Shown piece after piece: positions 54,001 through 63,000 of a stretch of 64,000 nucleotides of DNA. Source of the stretch: Trochalopteron elliotii (Eukaryota; Chordata; Aves; Passeriformes; Leiothrichidae); assembly GCA_024734555.1 (NCBI GenBank), contig JANPWX010019815.1:1258501-1322500 (forward strand), written 5' to 3'. The translations under genes and the position numbers were made by a program. The notes below the pieces were generated by a model. That model saw only the letters and a program-made list of their open reading frames with translations, was not told the DNA's origin and did no database searches. Position 1 is the first letter of the stretch. The number at the start of each line of letters is the position of its first letter.

Positions 54001-57000
54001 CAAATAATCTCATGGGCATTATTTTAGCTATGGGACTGGTAGTTTCTTTAAATACAGGGTAGTTAATATTCTTTGTTTGACAAGCTCCATGAAAATAATT
54101 TTCTGTGTGGCTGTAACTAAGGAAGTGTGCCGTGAGGTAGGCATTTGAAGGGGAAAGATCCACAGTAGCCCAAAAGGCAAGACATGATAGTAGCAGCCTG
54201 AGTTGTCAGGCATGACAGGAGGGAATGTACTGTTGGCTTCCAGAGAGATCTGCCAAGGTGTCTCCACCCAGGAGTGTATTGGGTTACCCTACGGGTCTTA
54301 CTTGAGTGGTTTGTGACCTGTATGCACATCAGGGTCTGGCATTTAATTTTGCTATATTTACATTTGTGATCCAAACAGGTCTTCAGATACACATTTGTAC
54401 AAAGAGTTTCTTTTCCTGTCCATAGTAAATCCTACCCTTTTTCTCTCCTGTCTGAACTGCTGAAAGTCAAAAAGGAGTTTGGGCATATGGAGACCAGCCC
54501 TGTCCCTTAGGCTTGTGTAGATGTGGGGGCCTTTGTGTAAGGTACTTAAATGGTAATTTACCCTGGTCACTTGGCAGAGTGGCCAAGCTGGCCCCGAACA
54601 CTGTGTATCATGAATCTATATACACTTGTCCACATAACACATATCTCACTTCTTCCTATAGTGCTCCTTGTTCTCACCGTAGAATCGTAACCAGAGAGTC
54701 ATTTAGGCCGGAAAACACCCTTAAGATCATCAAGTCCACCACTAAACCATTACCCTAAGCGCCATGTCTCAACATCTTCCAAGTACCTCCCGGGATGGGG
54801 GCTCAACTACTTCCCTGGGCAGCCTGTTCCAGTGCTTGACGACCCTTTTGATGAAAAAATTACTCTTGATACCCAATCTAAACTTTCCCTGGCACAGCTT
54901 GATGCCATTTCCTCTTGCCCTCCGTCTTGTTACCTGGGAAAAGAGGCCAACCTCCACCTGACCTACAGCCTCCTTTCAGGGAGTTGTAGAGAGTGATAAG
55001 GTTACCCCTGAGCCTCTTTTTCTCCAGGCTAAACAACCCCAGCTCCCTCAGCCTCTCCTCATAAGACCTGTGCTCCGGACCCGTCGCCAGCTCCATTGCC
55101 CTTCTCTGGACATGCTCCGGTGTCTTTCTTGCAGTGAGGCATCCAGCACTGGACACAGAACTTGAGATGTGGCCTCACCAGTGCTGGGTACAGGGAACAG
55201 TCCCTACCCTAGTCTGCTGGCCACACCATTGCTGATACAGGCCAGGATGCCATTGGCCTTCTTGGCCACCTGGGCACAGCTGGCTCATGTTCAGCTGGCT
55301 GCCAACTGTCTTTATAACTTATCTTTTCACCTATATTCAAAGCAAAATAAATGTAAATATCTGCAATCTTCTTTTTCCTACTGTTTTTAAGATAAACCTG
55401 TAACACTCTCTACTGCTGGCCCTCCAAGAGATGGAGTTGTTATTAAATGAACATGATCCAGGAGTTTTCGTATCCACAAGAACAGATTAAAATTTTTTGC
55501 AGCAGTATAGAGCCTTTTGTCCAAAAAGGAAAAAATACTTTAGGAACTTCATCTCCAACTAAGATCTAAGGAATGTTGTTCTGTCTGATACCTGTTTATC
55601 TCATGTCATGTTTTCCACATAAGCAAGCAGAGGCATAAGGATTCATATTAACAGTATACTTGAAAATGCATTTCAGATGTTTCGCCTCATAACTTGTCTT
55701 TGTAAGAAATCTAATTTTTTTCAATAGTGCAACTGGTGGTTTGGACTGGCTTCCAAAAAACTATTTTGTAGAAGTAGTGCTTAAATAGTGTTCCAGAGAC
55801 TGCATTAGATAGAGAGCAGCTGAGGCAGCTAAGTACGCTCTTTGCTCTTTCAGACTGAATAGAAGAGGTCCCTTCATAGAGGTAGAAATGTACCAATGAT
55901 AGATGAAATTTCTGCAAATAATATTCTACAAATAATAGTTCTGTTTGGTGTAATGCAAGCTAAGGTAACACTGTTTGTCAAAATTCTTGATTTATTTTGG
56001 TGAATAGTGTATATGTATTATCCAGATCCAGTTTGCAGAACTCTCTACAAACTATTCCTGAAGAGGAGACTTTAATAATGGAAAGAATTGAATGTTTACA
56101 TTGATGATCAAGATTAAGATAAATCCTTATTAAGAACAGTGCTTAATGTATTGCATAGGGGAAAAAGACACTAAAAGGTATGCATTAAAAGCCCTTGCAC
56201 TTGGAAGTAAGCAATCTATTAGGAAACAAGACTGGAAGGAAGTTGATCTTTGGATAGGCGGCTTATATCATTGGAGACTTCCTTACCCCTGCAATTTCTG
56301 ACATCCAGTCTGATTTGGATGTTGCTGTTTTCCTAGAAGCATTGGGTCAGATGTTCAGTATCTTCATTATAGATAAATTGAAAGAAATCTCTCCTAGGTA
56401 AGACATTTCCATTAGGTAAATGTCAGGTACAAAGGAAAACTTAATTTATGTTTTAATTTTGTTATAGGCAACTTGATCTTTACTGTGCTATACCAGTTTG
56501 TTTATGGAGAGATTTCAGCTTTTTTAGAAGCTTTGGATATGTAATGCAAAGGTTCTGTTGTTTCTCAGCCAGCTTTCTAACTTTATCAATTTGGGTTCTT
56601 TGTTCCTCTCCCTGAAATCTATAGACCAGATGTATTTTGAATACTCACACACAAAACCCCCTGCAAATCCAGGAATATTTTCTGTCGTGAATGTTGTATT
56701 ATGTAATGTTTGTGCATTAAAAATGATCAAGAAAAATATGGTGGAATACCGGGGGGGGGGGGACTTCACAGTGTTTTGTGTCCTTCTCTTTTACACCGTG
56801 TTGTGAATTAGTCTTATCCACTCAAATATTCAAACAAAAAGCTAGATGGAGAGTGTCATTGTATTTTACTGATGACTGTGTTGGGCTTGATTCATCACAT
56901 TACTGGAGGGACTGCAGGGAAGCTTTGTGATAAAGACATGAGGAGGTGCAGAATCAGCACCTGTATCAGTTTTAATGCTGTTTGCAAAGAATATGAATGT

Positions 57001-60000
57001 TTGAATTTTTTTTTTTTTGGTTTTCCATCCCAATAATTTTTTTTTACTTTTCAACAGGATCCACTCTGTGTAGCTATGAACTACAGCCATCAGAATATAC
57101 TACAGACCCAAGGGCTGCCAAGTTATGTCCTAAATTTCCTGTTCCAGAGAGGTAATACGATCAAGTTGTCTAATTTGGGGTGGAGGGAGCAGAAATTTGT
57201 TTTGATCATGACAGTTCTTTAGAAAATACCAACACATGTTCACTCTTACCAGGTAGATGTTTTAGTGTATTATTGTATATATTTCTAAAATTCTGGATTT
57301 TAAAAGGTAATGAAAATAACAGCCAAAGAAGAAAACAAATTATCCATGTATGTGTTACTGAAACTATTGAGCTGATATCTTCAAATTCTCTTGTCTCATG
57401 TGACTGTTCTAAGTATCAGCTGTTCTACCGCCTTTCATGCTATCTATAGTCAGCTGCCTATCAGCAATGCAGATCTGAGACAATTGTAGAACATTTTAAT
57501 CTTTGGGAGGAAAAATTATGTAGGGATGCACAGTTCTCTGCATCATTCACTTCTTATACCTTACCTCAGCCAGTCAGATGCAAATTGCTTCATTTTTTAC
57601 TCTTTCAGTCTGCAAATGACTAATATGAGGGTAGTCGAGTACCAAAAAGAGGGCTGTATTTTATTAACAAATCATTTTGAGGTTTATTGTTTTAAGTGTT
57701 ACATTAGTGTGCTGTTTGTGAAATAGGATTGGAAAGTTCATAGCTTCATAAGCTCTTTTAGCTATGCTGCCTGGACCTGTGGAAATGAGCATTGCTGAGA
57801 AAAGCGATCTGTTAGCTGCTGTGCACAGCCTTCTGTCAGTAATTGTACTAACTTGAGAAGAACCATGTTGTGTTTCTTCAAAATTTAGCTTCTCAAATAT
57901 ATTCACTAGTGGGTGGTAACTGTGGAGTCTTTTCTTATGCATAGTTTTCTGTTACCTTTTTTGTAAATGTTGTATTTATGTCAGTTATACAAACTCTGAT
58001 TTTAAGTCTTTCTTGTATACACGGTAGCCTCTTCACTAAATAATTTTTTTTGTATTATAGTGACAATTAGTGGCAGTTGGAATATTAACTTTTTTTTTAC
58101 TTTTTCCTGTGTAGATTAATGTTCCATGCAGCTAGCCAGCTGTTACAGCAATAATACAAAAACAAATGAAAGCTTCAGTGCCAGCTTGCATACTGAAATG
58201 ACTTGTTAGTCCTAGTTTTTACCAGAACTATATTGACTTCTCATTGTGTGTTCCAATGTCATTCAGTCTCAATTAATATGGCTTACTAAGGAAACAAGTA
58301 AGAAGGATAGAACAATGTGTCAGCTGTAATGTTGCTATGTAAATTCCTCATAAAAACTACCTCATGTTATTTTAAATAAGCTACTGTGTACATGGAGTAT
58401 TTCTCCTTTTTGATATGGTATTACTAAAATCTATGACGCATTTGAGCGTTTTTCTGATTGAAAAGTCTGAACTTAATGCCCTAAGTCAAAAAAGGCCTTA
58501 CGTTGTATCTGTAAACCACTGGTTTTCAGGTTTTTTAGTTAAATTATTTGAGTAAGTGCAATTTGAAGGAGAAATGGAATCCTGTTGTGACAACCAAGTG
58601 AAAACCCAACATCCTGTACACTGAGGCATTCAGGAAGAACTTACCTAACAGTCACATTTGATCTGTGTCATGGTTTAACCTCATCCAGCAACCCAGACCC
58701 CCACAGCCACTTGCTCACTTCCCCACCAGCAGGACTGGGGAGAGAACTGGAAGGGTAAAAGGTAGAAAGCTTGTGGGTTGATATAAAAGTGGTTTAATAG
58801 GGGAAGGAAAGTTGCACACACAAGCAAAGCAAAACAAGGAATTTAGCACTTCCCATGGGCAGGCAGGTGTTCAGCCATCTCCAGGAGAGCAGGCCCCCAT
58901 CATATGCAACAGTTATTTGGGAAGACAAGCACCATCACTTCAAACATTCCCTTCTTCCTCTTCTTTCCCCCTTTTTATGTCCTGTGCATGATGCTGTGTG
59001 GTCTGGAATATCCCTTTGGTCAGTTGGGGTCACCTGTCCTGGCAGTATCTCCTCCCAACCTCCCATGCATCCCCAATGTCCTTGCCAGCATGGCCATATG
59101 AAAAGTAGAAGAGGCCTTGGATCTGTATAAGCTCTGCTCAGCAATAACAGCTCTATATTATCAACCCTGTGTTGAACACAAATCCAAAACAAGCTCCATA
59201 GCAGCCACTGTGAAGAAAATTATCCCTACCCCAGCTGAAACCAGTGCAATCTGTCAAGGGTTTTGATCCCTCTGATTCCCATTAGTTCCATGGGATGGAA
59301 GTAGCATATGGTGTGGAGATCGTCCCATGATATTTTCTCTTTGATGACCAGGATTCTTCACAGCCTTCAGCTGTGTCTGTCAATGGACTCCTGCCATCCA
59401 TCTTCAAAGTATTATGTCCAACTTTGACAACAGTACAGTCTAGCAGTGCAGTTAGCAATATGTGTTTCTTCTACACTCAGCTTGTATCAGCCTCTGCATG
59501 TTTAGAGGACCCTGGAGGAAAACCTGTCCAGTTCCCTGCAACATTTATCTATGAACCAGCTGTGCTGAGCTGGGCCAAGGGACTGTCCTGTAGAGGTTAT
59601 AAAGACCAGCTAGCAGTGGCATTCCAGTTGGACTCCCCCTCCACTCACAGGTTGCTATACTACTCCTCTCTGTACACAGGGATAGAAGTGAGAGGAAAAA
59701 ACTCTTTGAAATCTAATGCTTGAGTAATCAGATAGGCCTCCTAACTTCATTTGAATAATGCTTTAAAAGTAGAGCTTCTGAAACCATCATCTGCTGGCCT
59801 GAACTTTATTTGTTCCTGTTTATGATTAAGCATCATATTGCTATTCTTAGAAATTTGTAACTCCTTTTCAGTAGGTAATATACCAAGATATAATGAAGAG
59901 TTCATATAAAATAGCCTGGGTCACTGAGAATAGATCTGTTATTGTGGTTTTTATTAGGATACTTTACCTCACTTACAGGTTCAGTCAGAACCACTGGAGT

Positions 60001-63000
60001 AGAAGCAGATCTCAAAAGTGGATTCTCAGGAGTCCCATTTACTTAGGAAAGCTTGTAGGAACCACTAACCTATTTTTTATTATTATTTAAAACAGACTTA
60101 GCAGTTAATTACTGCACATGAAATAGGTAACTTAAAATAGGTAGTGAAATTGGTTTAGGCTAAAGCATATTAGATGACTAATACAGACTGATGCAAAAAG
60201 CGTGTTTTCTTCCATTAGGATGTATTTTGGAAGAATACTTTAATGCCATTAATGCCCTTTTCAAAGTGAGTGTTTTTGTATTTGGATGCAGGAATAACAT
60301 TCTTTTTCCTACTCCCACCTCAAAATTTGGGCTTTCTTACTGGTAGTGACAACATATAAATGCTGTAGGCTTGCTGTAAAGTTGTAGCAGTTAACAATTA
60401 AATAGGCCTCTCAAATTTCAGTCTTCTTCAGTTATATGGCATATAATGAGCAGCAGTATTCCAAAACAGATATGTTTTAAGAGGCTAAGAGGCTACATGG
60501 GCTGCCTTTTAAGTAGGGCAGCCATCATTATGGGTTTAATTTGTTTTTTAACAACTGTGACTAATGCACAATTACTTTGCTGTGCTTAACTGCTGCATTC
60601 ATTATTACCCAAAAGTAGACCATCACGATGAGCATCTCCAAATGCATTTACCTACTCAGCACAGTAATCCTAGAACCATAAAATTTTCAATCATCAGTGA
60701 CTTTAAACAAAAACCTAGGATCTACTAATTACATAGAAATGGCAGGTGGTCATAATTTCTCCCAATTTCTTTACAGAATGGTTACACATTAATGTTTTCA
60801 GCAAGTCATCATTTTTCCCCAGAAAAACGATGGGTGGGAAATATATGCCTAAGGCAGCTCATTTATTCGCTATGTGTTTAAAACGGTGGTTAGAATTTTA
60901 GAAGGACATGGCCTTAAAAATAGTTATTGAGGACAGAAAATTGTTGATTTATAGGCCATTTCTGAAAAGGAGAAACTGAAGAAGATTGTTCATTGCTGCT
61001 ACGGTCCACTGAAATCTTTCAAGTAAGGAAGATTGGGCAGGTGAAACAATAGAAAAGACTTTTTTTTCATTGGATCAATTTACAGGAAGGAACGTGTAAT
61101 TCATGTCTGAAACGTAATTGGGAATTGATCAAATGATGTAATAGGCCACTTTGAGATCTGACATAGTTTATGAGCAAGACAGACTGCTACTAAATGGGAG
61201 ACACTTAGAAAACAAAATTACCCACTTGTAAAGGAAAGTTTTTGCACTTTCATGCCTTTCTTTGACAGGCTCAATAGCAGGTTTTTTTGAGTATTCTGGA
61301 AAGTTTAGTGCATAGTCTCAATAGTTTTTTGTGAGGGTGTTTCCAAAATGGTTCAAAACAGTAGAGGCATCCTGGCATACTTTGCATAATTTTAGCAAAG
61401 TTAATGAATTGCACCGTGATTATAATATTCAATACAAGAACAAGCTTAGTATGGGGAGAGACTAGGAATAAATACATTTGTTTTGCTTGGCAGCAGTTAC
61501 GAATGCTGATGTCCTTTAGCACGAAATATATACTCTAAAGAAGAGTATTGTTATTCTGCAATTTCTTTTGCTGCAAATATGGACCAGTATTCCATTTTAG
61601 CATGAGTGAAAGGCATTGTTTCAGCTGCTGGTTCACCACCTGACACTTGAAAGAAAGACATTTAAGTGGAAATAGGAACATATAATTTCTGTGCCTTGTC
61701 ATTTAAGGGTGGGAGGATAATAATATCCTATTGGAATGTACACTCCGGCCTTACAGGGTTATTTGTAAGAACTGCATCACTTTCCATTATGATCATCCTC
61801 ATTTCAGCAGCACTTGTGCATTCAACACATGGTTTCTGGTTATGATGTTATAAGGGTGGAATGATTGCTTCTATTCACCTTTCATTTGTGTGTTGATGTG
61901 GCATTTATATTAAGTAGGAGTAATTTTTTTTTCTGATTTTTTTTTTCTTGTGTCACCAGTGCACCTATTCCATTCTTCCATCGCTGTGCTCCTGTGAACA
62001 TTTCCTGCTATGCCAAGTTTGCAGAGGCCCTGATCACCTTTGTCAGTGACAGTAGTGTCTTACACAGGCTGATTAGTGGAGTTATGACCAGCAAAGAGAT
62101 TATAATGGGACTTTGCTTATTATCACTAGGTAATTGTTTTTCTCATTACTAGCTATTTCTTAGTGTACTCCATTAGGAGGCCGTTAACACACTCTAACCA
62201 CAATATGAGCAAAACACACGTATAATAGCAACAACCCCTTAGAAAATGATTCAGAATGCTTTTTTAAAATTTTGAGAGCTGGGTAACTTATTCATAGGTA
62301 ACCTGTAATATATTCGTGGTTTTGTTTCTCTTACACTGATTACAAGATAGAGGATGCATGGCTGCTAATTAGCCAACATGAGTTTTGATAAAGTTAAGAG
62401 ACCATCTGCTTTTTCTTAATTTTTATTATCCTATTCCCCTTTCCCATTTGTAGCAGTCATCTTCTACCAACTGAAGTCCGAATAAACCCTTTACAAATAA
62501 AAAGGACAGATTGAGAAATGCACAGTAGCACACTCCTCTTGGATATAGGGGATTTAATTTGTTTTATTTAATGTACTTATACAAAGATGTGAGAACTTTA
62601 AGAGTGAAAACAAGAAAATTAGGTGCCCATGTTGCATAGTATGTTACCTCCTTCTTCCCCTCCCTTCAAAATTAAAAGCTTCAGGTCTTTGAAAATCTCA
62701 GCCTTTTCTGAAAAGCTGGAAGTTCCCAACAGTACAGAGGGGCTGAATAGTTTCTGTAACTGTGAGATGCCTCTAGCCTATAGAATGACACTTTGCACTA
62801 GACTGAAGAGCTGTTTTAACAAAGCCATGTCGTTTGAGGTGGAATGTTGCCCACTGACATAAATAACTTTCCTAGTGAATCTGTTTTACTCATACAAAGT
62901 ATAAAGTCTGAAATCCTAAAATGGGAGGATCAAGATCTTAGCTATGCATATGAGCAGTGTGTTGTTTAGAAAGAAACACTGCATAGCTGTATCAGATATA

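Larger units (their letters stand above)
43262..57057 (+). other. SLC44A1: SLC44A1 intron 4 (13.8 kb)
   Basis: Phase 1 intron, the second longest. It holds small local duplications at 43412-43492, a perfect 15-base palindrome at 45889-45920, an AT dinucleotide run at 48803-48821, CR1 copies at 50625-52270 and 54675-55310, and a G12 run at 56751. Nothing else was recognised between these. Confidence 0.9.
57152..61959 (+). other. SLC44A1: SLC44A1 intron 5 (4.8 kb)
   Basis: Phase 2 intron carrying the ERVL-type solo LTR at 58666-59248. The flanking 1.5 kb and 2.7 kb show no recognised feature. Confidence 0.9.
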
